Source: DASSUW01 sp963774155 (GTDB lineage Bacteria > Actinomycetota > Thermoleophilia > Solirubrobacterales > Solirubrobacteraceae). From it: a stretch of 64,000 bases of DNA. The position numbers were made by a program, and so were the translations under genes. Shown here piece by piece: positions 1 through 8,231 of this stretch (position 1 is the first letter of the stretch; the number at the start of each line of letters is the position of its first letter). The stretch lies in assembly GCA_963774155.1 (NCBI GenBank), contig CAVZDW010000010.1, positions 1 through 64,000 on the forward strand, in the 5' to 3' direction. Below the pieces are notes generated by a model. That model was not told the origin of the DNA, did no database searches, and saw only the letters and a program-made list of their open reading frames with translations.

Positions 1-558
1 TTCGAGCTCAACGTCCCGAACGTCCTGACGGTCGTCCGGATCCTGCTGATCCCGGTGCTCGTCGCCCTGCTCCTGTCGGAGTTCGCCAGCGACGCGCTGG
101 CGGCCGGCGTGTTCATCCTCGCGAGCCTCACCGACGCGCTCGACGGCTGGCTCGCGCGCCGCCACAAGAGCGAGTCGACCTTCGGCAAGCTGATGGACCC
201 GCTGGCCGACAAGCTGCTCGTCACCAGCGCGCTCGTCTCGCTCGTCGCGCTCGACCGGCTCCAGGCCTGGGTGGCGATGGTGATCATCGCGCGCGAGTTC
301 GCCGTCACCGGGCTGCGCCAGCTGGCGATCGAGCAGGGCCACGTGATCGCCGCGGGGTCGTGGGGGAAGATCAAGACCGTCCTGCAGATCGCGATGGTGC
401 TCGCGCTGATCACGGTCGAGGGCTCGCCCGTCTGGGTCGACGTGCTCGTCTACGTGACCGTCGCGGTCACCGTCTACTCAGGCGCGGACTACTTCTTCGG
501 GTTCCGGGCGCTGATCAACGCAAGACAAGCGAGTGCTCGGGCAGCCAGCCGACGGTGA
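1..558 (+). CDS. pgsA: CDP-diacylglycerol-glycerol-3-phosphate 3-phosphatidyltransferase, 5' end outside window
   Basis: Integral membrane enzyme that makes phosphatidylglycerol phosphate from CDP-diacylglycerol and glycerol-3-phosphate, the committed step to phosphatidylglycerol and cardiolipin. The frame is open from base 1, so the N-terminus is missing. The CDP-alcohol phosphotransferase signature D-G-x2-A-R-x8-G-x3-D-x3-D is intact (starts DGWLARR, ends G-K-L-M-D-P-L-A-D), followed by hydrophobic membrane segments. The N-terminal part NVPNVLTVVRILLIP is typical of PgsA. Its last 44 bases overlap the end of the convergent ABC ATPase gene. PgsA rather than phosphatidylinositol-phosphate synthase is favoured by the N-terminal NxxNxLTxxR pattern. 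Confidence 0.9.
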   Translation, partial: FELNVPNVLTVVRILLIPVLVALLLSEFASDALAAGVFILASLTDALDGWLARRHKSESTFGKLMDPLADKLLVTSALVSLVALDRLQAWVAMVIIAREFAVTGLRQLAIEQGHVIAAGSWGKIKTVLQIAMVLALITVEGSPVWVDVLVYVTVAVTVYSGADYFFGFRALINARQASARAASRR

Positions 559-1580
559 CGGGGTGGCCGATCTCCCAGCGGTCGTCGGAGCGGGCGCGCT
601 CGGTGTTCTGCTCCAGCGCGACGATCCTCGCCCCGCCCTCGAGCTCCACGATCACCTGCGTCGCCGTGCCGACGTAGACGCGCTCGGCAACCGTGCCGGG
701 CACCCGCACCATGGCGTCGGTCAGCTCGTCGAGCACGATCTTCTCCGGCCGCACCGAGAGCTGGACCTCGGTGCCGTCCGCCACGTCGTCCGGCACCCGG
801 GCCGCGCACTGCGAGCCGTTGGCGAGCCGCACGCCGCCGTCGGCGACCGTGCCCGCCATCAGGTTCGAGATGCCGATGAAGCCGGCCACGAACGGCTTCT
901 TCGGCCGCTCGTAGACCTCCTCCGGCGTGCCGCACTGCTCGACCACGCCGCCGTCCATGACCGCGATCCGGTCGGACATGGCGAGCGCCTCCTCCTGGTC
1001 GTGCGTGACGTAGAGGAACGTGATCCCGACCTCGCGCTGGATCTCCTTGAGCTCGACCTGCATCTGGCGCGCGCAGCTTGAGGTCGAGCGCGCCGAGCGG
1101 CTCGTCGAGCAGCAGCACGGCGGGCCGGTTCACGAGCGCGCGGGCGAGCGCCACGCGCTGGCGCTGGCCGCCTGACAGCTCCCACGGCTTCGACTTCTCG
1201 CGGCCGGTGAGCTGGACCAGCTCGAGCGCCTCCTTCACCCGCTCGGCGATCTCCGGCGCCGCCACCTTGCGGCGCTTGAGCCCGAACGCGACGTTGCCCT
1301 GCACGTCGAGATGGTCGAACAGCGCGTAGCTCTGGAACACCGTGTTGACGTTGCGCTTGTACGGCGCGACGCCGGCCACCGGATCGCCGTCCAGGAAGAC
1401 CTGGCCCTCGCTCGGCTGCTCGAAGCCGGCCACCATGCGCAGCGTCGTGGTCTTGCCGCAGCCGGACGGGCCGAGCAGCGAGAAGAACTCGCCCTGCTCG
1501 ACCGTGAGATTGAGGTCGTCGACGGCGGTCGCCGAGCCGAAGCGCTTGGTGACGCCCTCGAAGCGGACGGCCTCGCTCAT
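515..1580 (-). CDS. potA: Spermidine/putrescine-type ABC transporter ATP-binding protein (one frameshift)
   Basis: ATPase that powers a polyamine-type importer in the inner membrane. Visible in order: Walker A GPSGCGKTT (about residue 37), Q-loop VFQSYALFDHL, signature LSGGQRQR, Walker B LLLDEPLGALD, H-loop VTHDQEEAL, then a C-terminal TOBE-type domain (VGTATQVIVELEGG). The frame changes once near 1070, in the codons after LDLKLR, by one extra base; both halves match PotA without loss. Start ATG at 1580 overlaps the permease stop as ATGA. Last gene of the binding protein-permease-permease-ATPase operon. VNTVFQSYALF is characteristic of PotA/spermidine-type ATPases; true substrate is unproven. 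Confidence 0.88.
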
Positions 1581-2344
1581 GCCGTCTTCCGCTCCCGCTG
1601 GAAGAACAGGGCGAGGGCGACCGCGGCCAGCGAGATCACGAGCATCAGGGTTCCGATCGCGTTGATGGTGGGGGTGACGCCGAAGCGGATCGCCGACCAG
1701 ATCCGCACGGGCAGCGGCTGCGGCGACTCTCCGGTGGTGAAGTAGCTCAGGACGAAGTCGTCGAACGAGAGCGCGAAGACGAGCAGGCCCGCGGCGAGGA
1801 TGGCCGGCCACAGCGCCGGCATGACGACGAGCCGCAACGTCTGGATCCGCGTCGCGCCGAGGTCCAGCGCCGCCTGCTCGACCTCGGGGTTGAGCGACGC
1901 GAGTCGCGCGCGCACCACGACCGTCACGTAGGAGATCGAGAACGTGATGTGCGCGATGACGATGGTCAGCAGCGAGAGCCGAAGCCCGATCTGGGTGAAC
2001 AGCAGGAACGCGCTGACCCCGGCGACGATCTCCGGCGTGACCAGCGGGATCAGCATGAGGACGTTGGCGCTGGCAGAGAACCGCGTGCGCGCGCGCACGA
2101 GGCCGAAGGCCAGCAGCGTGCCCAGCACGGTCGCCACCAGCATCGTCGCGAGCGCGATCTGGAGGCTGGCGATCAGCGAGTCGCGCAGCGACTCCGACTC
2201 CCAGAACGCCCGGTACCACTGCAGGCTGAACCCGCCGAAGTTCTGCAGCGACCGGATGCTGTTGAACGAGAACAGCACCACCACGACGAGCGGCAGGAAC
2301 ATGAACGCGTAGAACGCGGCGGTGTAGAGCCTGAGCGCCCTCAT
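1577..2344 (-). CDS. potC: ABC transporter permease, PotC type
   Basis: Second membrane subunit of the polyamine-type importer, 255 residues, with an N-terminal membrane segment (FYAFMFLPLVVVVLFSFNS) and about six predicted helices. The EAA loop that docks to the ATPase is seen as EQAALDLGATRIQTLRLV...P. Segments such as SFDDFVLSYFTTG are typical of PotC (there, SLDDFVISFF). Coupled at both ends: its ATG overlaps the end of the other permease gene and its stop overlaps the ATPase start, so the four genes are co-transcribed and co-translated. Confidence 0.9.
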   Translation of the reverse strand: MRALRLYTAAFYAFMFLPLVVVVLFSFNSIRSLQNFGGFSLQWYRAFWESESLRDSLIASLQIALATMLVATVLGTLLAFGLVRARTRFSASANVLMLIPLVTPEIVAGVSAFLLFTQIGLRLSLLTIVIAHITFSISYVTVVVRARLASLNPEVEQAALDLGATRIQTLRLVVMPALWPAILAAGLLVFALSFDDFVLSYFTTGESPQPLPVRIWSAIRFGVTPTINAIGTLMLVISLAAVALALFFQRERKTA

Positions 2345-3162
2345 CTCCGCGCCTCCTTCGCGGCCGAGCGCAGGTAGAAGACCATGAAGATGAGGAGGAA
2401 GAGCATCATCACCACGGTCAGCGCGCCGCCGAACGGCCAGTCCTCGGCGCCGAAGAACTGCTGCTGGATCAGGTTGCCGATCATGTAGGTGTCCGGCCCG
2501 CCGAGCAGCTGGGCGGCCACGAAGTCGCCGACCGCGGGCAGGAACACGAGCACCGAGCCGGCCAGCACGCCCTGGAAGGTCGTCGGCCACGTGACGTGGA
2601 TGAACGTGCGCCACTCGGAGCCGTAGAGGTCCTTGCCGGCCTCGATCAGCGCGGGGTCCATGCGGTCGAGCGCCGCGTAGACCGGCAGGATCATGAAGGC
2701 CAGGTAGCCGTAGACGAGCCCCAGGATCACCGCCCACGGCGTGTTGAGGAAGCGGATCGACTCGCCGAGCAGGCCGTTGATGACGCCCTCGTCGGAGAGC
2801 AGCGCGACCCACGCATACGTCCGGATCAGGTAGTTGACGAAGAACGGCAGGACGACGAGCGCGATGAGGATCTGCTTGCGGCGGCCCCCGAAGCGCGCGA
2901 TGTAGTAGGCGACCGGATACCCGAGCAGCAGGCACAGCGCGACGGTGACCAGCGCGTAGCCGACCGAGCGCGCCAGCACCGGCAGGAACAGCGGGTCGAA
3001 GACGCGCGAGTAGTTCTCCGGGTACCAGCCGTAGAGCGCGCCGCCGAGCTCGGCCGGGGTGCCGAACGAGACGGCGACGACGAGCGTGAAGGGCGCGAGG
3101 AAGAAGACCAGCAGCCAGAAGCCGCCGGGGATCAGCGCACGGGCCGCGAAGCGGCCGCTCAG
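2341..3162 (-). CDS. potB: ABC transporter permease, PotB type, apparent CTG start
   Basis: First membrane subunit of the importer. Membrane segments include GFWLLVFFLAPFTLVVAVSF near the N-terminus. The conserved stretch LPFFVNYLIRTYAW is typical of PotB, and the EAA loop reads ALIEAGKDLYGSEWRTFIHV. No ATG, GTG or TTG occurs in frame between the upstream stop and the first conserved residues; the only sensible start is CTG at 3162, which overlaps the stop of the binding-protein gene as CTGA, mirroring the ATGA couplings of this operon. A rare CTG start or a base error at that spot are both possible. Confidence 0.85.
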   Translation of the reverse strand: MSGRFAARALIPGGFWLLVFFLAPFTLVVAVSFGTPAELGGALYGWYPENYSRVFDPLFLPVLARSVGYALVTVALCLLLGYPVAYYIARFGGRRKQILIALVVLPFFVNYLIRTYAWVALLSDEGVINGLLGESIRFLNTPWAVILGLVYGYLAFMILPVYAALDRMDPALIEAGKDLYGSEWRTFIHVTWPTTFQGVLAGSVLVFLPAVGDFVAAQLLGGPDTYMIGNLIQQQFFGAEDWPFGGALTVVMMLFLLIFMVFYLRSAAKEARR

Positions 3163-4271
3163 CCCGCCTTGATCTCCGTCCACGTCTGGTCCCAGAGTCG
3201 GCGTCCCGTGGGGCCGAGGTCCCCGAACTGCTGTCCGGTCTGGAGGTCCTCGACGGTGACGTTGATCGACGGGTCGTCCTTGACGAGCGCCGCGAAGGCC
3301 TCGTCCGGCCCGGTGTAGGGCATCGGGTAGCCCATGTACTCGATGTTCTTGGCTGCGTTCTCCGCTTCCAGGATGAAGTTGATGAACGTCAGCGCGGTGC
3401 CGGGGTGCTCGGCGTTGGCGGGGATCGCGAAGCAGTCGCTGCCGAGCGGGATGCCCTCGGTGCACTTCTGGAACGTGTAGTTCTCAGGCGTGTCGACCTG
3501 GTTGCGGACGTTCACCACGTCGCCGTTCCAGCCGTGGTGGATCCACGCGTTGCCGGAGACCATGTTCTGGATGTCGTCGGTCGAGAAGCCGCGCATCTTC
3601 GGCTTCAGGCCGAGCGCCCACTCCTTGGCGGCCTCGACGTCGGCCGGGTCGACGGAGTTCAGCTCGGCGCCGTTGACGAGGTTGCCGGCGCCGATCACCT
3701 CCTGGAAGTCGTCGAGCAGGAAGGCGCGCCCGTCGGCCGACGGGTTGCCCATGTCGTTCCACGACCCGGTCATCCCGTCGATCTTGTCGGCGCGGTAGAT
3801 GATCCCGGTGGCGTACATCGTGTACGGGATCGTGTGGTCGCTCTCCGGGTCGTACCAGGGCGCGTCGAACGACGGGTAGACCGAGCTCGCGTTGGGGATC
3901 TGCGCGAGGTCGAAGCGCAGCAGCTGGTTCGCCTTGCGGAGCCGGTCCACCCACTCCGCGGTGGGGAAGATCACGTCGTAGCGGTTGCCCGAGCGGAGCT
4001 TGGCCATCATGCCCTGCATCGAGTCGAAGTTCGACTCGCGGACCTTGACGCCGTACTGCTTCTCGAAGGCCTTCAGCAGCTTCGGCTCGAGGTACTCCGA
4101 CCAGTTGAAGTACACGAGATCGCCGTCGGGCACGGCCTTGATGACGCGCTCGGTCTCCGTCGCCGGGGCTTCCTCCTGGAGCCCGACGCCGCAACCGGCC
4201 ATGCCCAAGCCGAGCGCGAGCCCGGCGCCTCCTTGGAGCAGCTCACGCCGGCTCCATCGATCCCTCGTCAT
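3159..4271 (-). CDS. potD: Extracellular polyamine-type substrate-binding lipoprotein
   Basis: Captures the ligand outside the membrane and hands it to the PotBC-like permeases. 370 residues. The N-terminus has a twin-arginine pattern (SRRELLQGG) followed by a lipobox ending GMAGC, so it is probably a Tat-exported lipoprotein. NWSEYLEPKLLKAFEKQYG is the classic PotD/PotF beginning of the mature domain, and later blocks (RYDVIFPTAEWVDRL, GNAWIHHGWNGD, YMGYPMP) fit. The start is fixed by the position of the Arg-Arg motif; it overlaps the TetR gene upstream by 29 bases. Family members bind spermidine, putrescine or related amines; which one cannot be read from the sequence. Confidence 0.9.
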   Translation of the reverse strand: MTRDRWSRRELLQGGAGLALGLGMAGCGVGLQEEAPATETERVIKAVPDGDLVYFNWSEYLEPKLLKAFEKQYGVKVRESNFDSMQGMMAKLRSGNRYDVIFPTAEWVDRLRKANQLLRFDLAQIPNASSVYPSFDAPWYDPESDHTIPYTMYATGIIYRADKIDGMTGSWNDMGNPSADGRAFLLDDFQEVIGAGNLVNGAELNSVDPADVEAAKEWALGLKPKMRGFSTDDIQNMVSGNAWIHHGWNGDVVNVRNQVDTPENYTFQKCTEGIPLGSDCFAIPANAEHPGTALTFINFILEAENAAKNIEYMGYPMPYTGPDEAFAALVKDDPSINVTVEDLQTGQQFGDLGPTGRRLWDQTWTEIKAG

Positions 4272-4854
4272 GTTCCACTCCCCTCATCGCCAGCCGTAGG
4301 CAGTGCCGCCGCACGAGATCCGTCGTGACGGCGGGGTCGCCCAGCGCGAGCTGGATCGCGTACCCATCCATGAGCGCTCCCAGCAGGAGCGCGAGGTCGT
4401 CGGCGTCGTCCCCTCCGAACTCGCCGCTCGCCTGACCCTCGCGGATCACCTCCGCGAGCGTCTCGCGCCAGCGGCGATCCAGCCGCTCGCGCGTCTCCGC
4501 CAGCTGCGGGTCGCGCAGCGCGCGCACCCACAGCTCCATCCACAGCACTGTCTCCCCGTCGCCGTCCGACGGCCACAGCTCCACCAGCCGGGCGAGCCGC
4601 TCGGACGCGGTCCCCAGGCCCGCGAGCTCCTCGGTCAGCGTGTCGTAGAAGCGGTCGTCGGAGAACGTGAGCGCCTCGGCGAGCAGCGCGTCCTTGGACG
4701 GGAACCAGTAGAGGACGCCCGGCGCGCTGGTTCCCGCGCGCTCGGCGACGTCGCTGATCCGCGTGTTCTGCACGCCGCGCTCGGAGATGACCTCCGCGGC
4801 GGCGGTGAGGATGGCCGGCCGGCGCACGTGCGCCGTGGACGGCCGTGGGCTCAT
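4243..4854 (-). CDS. TetR-family regulator, first of two
   Basis: 203 residues: N-terminal helix-turn-helix domain (ILTAAAEVISERGVQNTRIS, DVAERAGTSAPGVLYWFPSKDALLAEAL) and a ligand-binding C-terminal domain (LWMELWVRALRDPQLAETRE) resembling BetI-like regulators. It sits between the second TetR gene and the transporter, and its 3' end overlaps the binding-protein gene, so it is probably in the same transcript and senses a ligand or product of this locus. ATG at 4854 is chosen because it lies directly before the conserved DNA-binding domain. Confidence 0.88.
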   Translation of the reverse strand: MSPRPSTAHVRRPAILTAAAEVISERGVQNTRISDVAERAGTSAPGVLYWFPSKDALLAEALTFSDDRFYDTLTEELAGLGTASERLARLVELWPSDGDGETVLWMELWVRALRDPQLAETRERLDRRWRETLAEVIREGQASGEFGGDDADDLALLLGALMDGYAIQLALGDPAVTTDLVRRHCLRLAMRGVEHDEGSMEPA

Positions 4855-4883
4855 GGAGTTCTCCGAACCGCCATTCAGGAAAC

Positions 4884-5420
4884 CTACTGACGGGCCGGGA
4901 CGGGCGCAAGTGCGCCCCACACCGCCTCGCGCGCTCGTTGCAACGGCATCGCCGGATCGCCGAGCAGCGCGCGGACGCCGTAGCCGTCGATGAGGGCGAG
5001 GATGTGGTCCGCGAGGACGTCGGGATCGGCGTCCGGGAACTCTTCCTCGATCGCCTCCTTGAACCACGCGTGCATGCGCTCGTAGAGCTTCGCGGCCGTC
5101 GGCCTCAGCTCGGGGTGCCGCACCGCCCGGAGCCACAGCTCCACCCACAGCACCCAGTCCTGCTCCTGCTCGCCGGGCAGCGGCAGGCACTGGTCGATCA
5201 TGTCCCGCAGGCGCTGGGGGCCTTCGGTCCGGGTGTCGCCGGCGCGGTCGAACGAGTGGGCGAGCGCCTCGGCGAGCAGGGCCTCGCGGGTCTCGAAGTG
5301 GTAGTGCACGAGCGCGGTCGACACGCCGGCGTCCATCGCGATGCGCGCGATCCGTACGCCGTCGATCCCGTCGGCGGCGATCCGGCGGATCGCGGCGTCG
5401 AGGATCCGCTCGCGACTCAT
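4884..5420 (-). CDS. TetR-family regulator, second of two
   Basis: 178 residues, related to the neighbouring TetR protein: DNA-binding domain RILDAAIRRIAADGIDGVRI with recognition part AGVSTALVHYHFETREALLAEAL, and a C-terminal domain sharing WVELWLRAVRHPELRPTA with its neighbour. Two adjacent paralogues with similar effector domains suggest a duplication, perhaps answering to related ligands. ATG overlaps the stop of the Rieske oxygenase gene as ATGA, so it is translated from the same message. Confidence 0.88.
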   Translation of the reverse strand: MSRERILDAAIRRIAADGIDGVRIARIAMDAGVSTALVHYHFETREALLAEALAHSFDRAGDTRTEGPQRLRDMIDQCLPLPGEQEQDWVLWVELWLRAVRHPELRPTAAKLYERMHAWFKEAIEEEFPDADPDVLADHILALIDGYGVRALLGDPAMPLQRAREAVWGALAPVPARQ

Positions 5421-6524
5421 CTCAGGTACGCCTCCGCGACCATGCGGTCGAAGTCGTGGACCGTGCCCTCCACGGCGCTGTAGCGGCCCGGGGTGTAGCC
5501 GGCCGAGCCGAGGCCGAGCTGGCTCAGCTCGCAGACGTTCCAGTCCTGGCGGTTCACGAGGTCCCAGAACTCGACGGCGTCGGTCTGCTCCGTCACGCCG
5601 GGCTCGAAGAACCACTCGCAGACGACCTCGGTGCGGCCCGCGCCGCGCGGCCACAGCGTGTGCAGCATCACGTAGTCCGGGTGGAACGAGATCAGCGTGT
5701 TGGGGAAGATCGCGAAGTAGAGGACCTTGCGCGGATCGACGCCGGCGATGTTGGGCCGGATGGCCCCGCCGCCGTTGGTGTTCATCGTCGCGGCGTGCTC
5801 GTTGAGCGTCATCGAGCCGCCGCACCAGAGGCCAGGGCCCTCGTAGTCGTGGCCGGTCATGTAGTTGCTCAGGCGGTTGAGCTCAGGGTGCACGCCGGGG
5901 CAGTGCAGGCACTCGGAGTAGTTCTCGACGATGGCCTTCCAGTTCGCCTTGACGTCGTAGTCGATGCGCGCGCCGCGCACGAGCTCGGCCGTGCGGTAGC
6001 GGTCGAGCTCCTCGACAAGGCGAGCCGACGACGTCGGCGAGCGGGCCGGCCTCGCCCGACGGGTCGGCGAACACGAGGCCGCCGAGCGTCTCCGTGCGGA
6101 TCTGGCGAAGGCCGTTGCAGGCGGGGTCGAAGTCGTGCAGCTCCTCGGTGTGCGGCGCGCTCTTGAGCGTCCCGTCGAAGCCGTAGCTCCAGGCGTGGTA
6201 CGGGCACTGGAGCCGGCGGGTGGTGCCCTCCTTCTCGGTGAGGAGGCGGGAGCCGCGGTGGCGGCAGACGTTGTAGAAGCCCTTCTCGCCGACGAACAGC
6301 ATCGACTCGCCGGCGACCTCGGCGGTGACGAACTGGCCGCGCTCGGCGAAGGCCGACACGTGGCCGACGCAGATCCACCCGCCGAGGTAGAAGTTGCGTG
6401 CCTCCCAGTCGGCGACGGCGTCGTCGGTGTAGGCGCGCTGGGGGAGGAGCGAGGCCTCCAGCAGCGGCTTGAGGGTGGGCGCGAGCTCCTCGGCGGTGAA
6501 CGGCGAATCGGTCACGACGGTCAT
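5417..6524 (-). CDS. Rieske [2Fe-2S] ring-hydroxylating oxygenase alpha subunit (one frameshift)
   Basis: Cytoplasmic non-haem iron oxygenase of the ring-hydroxylating/choline-monooxygenase-like superfamily. N-terminal Rieske cluster ligands are the pair C-R-H and C-P-Y-H separated by 16 residues (about residues 86 to 107). The mononuclear iron site is seen in NYSECLHCPGVHP (Asn plus His-x4-His). About 368 residues after correcting one extra base near 6020, between DVVG and the following RLVEELDRY part. First gene of the minus-strand operon with two TetR genes and the polyamine-type importer, so the substrate is plausibly an amine or quaternary amine; no reductase gene is nearby. Start ATG at 6524 is closest to the divergent promoter. 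Confidence 0.88.
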
Positions 6525-6551
6525 CGTCCGGCACCGTACTACTTCGTGCAA

Positions 6552-6580
6552 TTGACTACAAGGTCAGGATTGCGTAGGGT
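6552..6580 (+). promoter_or_regulatory. σ70-type promoter of the FAD-oxidoreductase operon
   Basis: TTGACT at 6552-6557, 17 bases, then TAGGGT at 6575-6580. The predicted transcription start falls at or within a few bases of the ATG at 6588, and there is no ribosome-binding site, which suggests a leaderless message. The 63-base gap between the divergent operons must also hold the minus-strand promoter and probably a TetR operator. Confidence 0.55.
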
Positions 6581-6587
6581 GCCGGAC

Positions 6588-8231
6588 ATGAGCTCGAACG
6601 GACACCACCCGACCTTCGACGCGATCGTCGTCGGCGGCGGCCACAACGGGTTGACGGCCGCTGCCTACCTGGCCCGCGCGGGCCTGCGCGTGTGCGTCCT
6701 CGAGCGCCGCGACATCCTCGGCGGCGCCTGCGTGACCGAGGAGGTGTGGCCGGGCCATCGCGTCTCGCGCGCGTCCTACGTGGTCTCGCTGCTGCACCCG
6801 AAGGTGGTCGACGAGCTCGAGCTCAAGCGCTTCGGCTACGAGGTCCATCCGCTGGATCCGGCGTACTCGACGCTGCCCGAGGATGGGCCGCCGCTCTTCT
6901 TCTTCAACGACGAGGCGGCGACCATCGAGTCGCTGCGCCGGCACTCGCCGCGCGACGCGGAGGCGTACCCGAAGTTCCAGCGGATGATGGAGCGGATCGC
7001 CGAGTTCCTGCGGCCGATGATGCTGCGGCCGCCGCCGGCGCTCGGCTCGCGCCACCCGGGCGACCTGCTCTCGCTGCTGCGCGAGGCCGGCCGCGCCGCC
7101 GGGCTGAGCCGGCGCGACCTGCAGGACTTCTATCGCGTCATGACGATGTCGGTCGGCGACCTGCTCGACGACTGGTTCGAGCACGACGCCTTCAAGGGCG
7201 CGTTCGCGTCGACCGGCGTGGTCGGCGTCTGGGCCGGTCCGCGCACGCCGGGCACCGCGTACAACCTGCTCCACCACGAGCTGGGGGAGATCGACGGCGT
7301 GCCGGGGCTGTGGGGGCACGTCAAGGGCGGGATGGGCGCGATCTCGATGGCGATCGCGCGCAGCGCCGAGGCGGCCGGCGCGGTGATCCGCACCGGCGCG
7401 GCGGTGCGGTCGATCGACGTGGTGGCCGGCCACACGGTCGGCGTGACGCTCGAGAGCGGCGAGGAGCTGCGCGCGCCGGTCGTGATGTCCGGCGCGCATC
7501 CGAAGACGACGGTGCTCGACATGGTCGGCGCGGAGCACTTCCCCGACGAGGTGGTCGAGGACATGCGGCGCTACAAGACGCGCGGCGGCTCGGTGAAGGT
7601 CAATTGGGTGCTGTCGGAGCCGCCCCGCTACGACGGCGTCAGCGACGAGGACCAGGCGCGGCTGATCCGCTCGGGCGTGGCGTTCTGCCCGTCGGTCGAC
7701 TACCTGGAGCGGGCGTGGCAGGACGCCTGCCGCGGCATCCCGTCGGAGGCGCCGTACCTCGAGGTCGAGTGCCCGTCGTCGATCGACTCGTCGCTGACCG
7801 ACGACGGCACCTTCGTCATGACGATGTTCACGCAGTACGGGCCCTACGACGAGTCCGGCTGGCCGGAGGGCTCGCGCGAGGCGTACGCGCAGCGCTGCCT
7901 CGACATCCTGGCCGAGCGCGCGCCGAACGTGCGCGACGCGGTGCTGCACTACGAGGTGCTCGCCCCGCCGGACCTCGAGCGCATCTTCGGGCTCGTCGGA
8001 GGCTCGATCTTCCAGGGCGAGCAGGGGCTCGACCAGATGGCCTTCATGCGGCCGACGCCGGCCTTGGCGCAGTACGCCACGCCGGTCGACGGCCTGTACC
8101 TCTGCGGAGCCGGAACGCATCCCGGCGGAGGGGTCATGGCGCTGGGCGGCCACAACGCCGCCCAGCGCGTTCTCCACGACGAGCGCTGGCGCCGCGCGCG
8201 CCGGCGGGTGCGGGAGGCGCTGCCGGTTTGA
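6588..8231 (+). CDS. FAD/NAD(P)-binding amine-oxidase/phytoene-desaturase-like oxidoreductase (PYROXD2-like), copy 1
   Basis: 547 residues. The N-terminal dinucleotide-binding motif VVGGGHNGLTAAAYLARAG, with the adjoining E-R-R, binds FAD; the C-terminal FAD motif is LYLCGAGTHPGGGVMALGG. The overall pattern (GGACVTEEVWPGHRVSRASY, GGSIFQGEQGLDQM) matches the CrtI-related PYROXD2-like family. Known members are flavoproteins of mostly unclear substrate. Start ATG lies right after a good promoter. It heads an operon with acyl-CoA dehydrogenase, acyl-CoA synthetase and a second copy of this family; two flavoproteins flanking CoA enzymes suggests successive oxidation steps of one catabolic route. 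No frameshift here. Confidence 0.85.
   Translation: MSSNGHHPTFDAIVVGGGHNGLTAAAYLARAGLRVCVLERRDILGGACVTEEVWPGHRVSRASYVVSLLHPKVVDELELKRFGYEVHPLDPAYSTLPEDGPPLFFFNDEAATIESLRRHSPRDAEAYPKFQRMMERIAEFLRPMMLRPPPALGSRHPGDLLSLLREAGRAAGLSRRDLQDFYRVMTMSVGDLLDDWFEHDAFKGAFASTGVVGVWAGPRTPGTAYNLLHHELGEIDGVPGLWGHVKGGMGAISMAIARSAEAAGAVIRTGAAVRSIDVVAGHTVGVTLESGEELRAPVVMSGAHPKTTVLDMVGAEHFPDEVVEDMRRYKTRGGSVKVNWVLSEPPRYDGVSDEDQARLIRSGVAFCPSVDYLERAWQDACRGIPSEAPYLEVECPSSIDSSLTDDGTFVMTMFTQYGPYDESGWPEGSREAYAQRCLDILAERAPNVRDAVLHYEVLAPPDLERIFGLVGGSIFQGEQGLDQMAFMRPTPALAQYATPVDGLYLCGAGTHPGGGVMALGGHNAAQRVLHDERWRRARRRVREALPV

Noticed and set aside
489..2219. One continuous frame over the ATPase and permease genes
   Set aside because: Only its middle part makes sense (the ATPase N-terminal half). 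The rest is out-of-frame translation of the permease and of the ATPase end.
6564..8177. Long open frame of 537 codons on the minus strand opposite the FAD oxidoreductase
   Set aside because: Arg/His/Val-rich composition with no motif, fully antisense to a gene with clear FAD motifs. Such long shadow frames are expected at this GC content.
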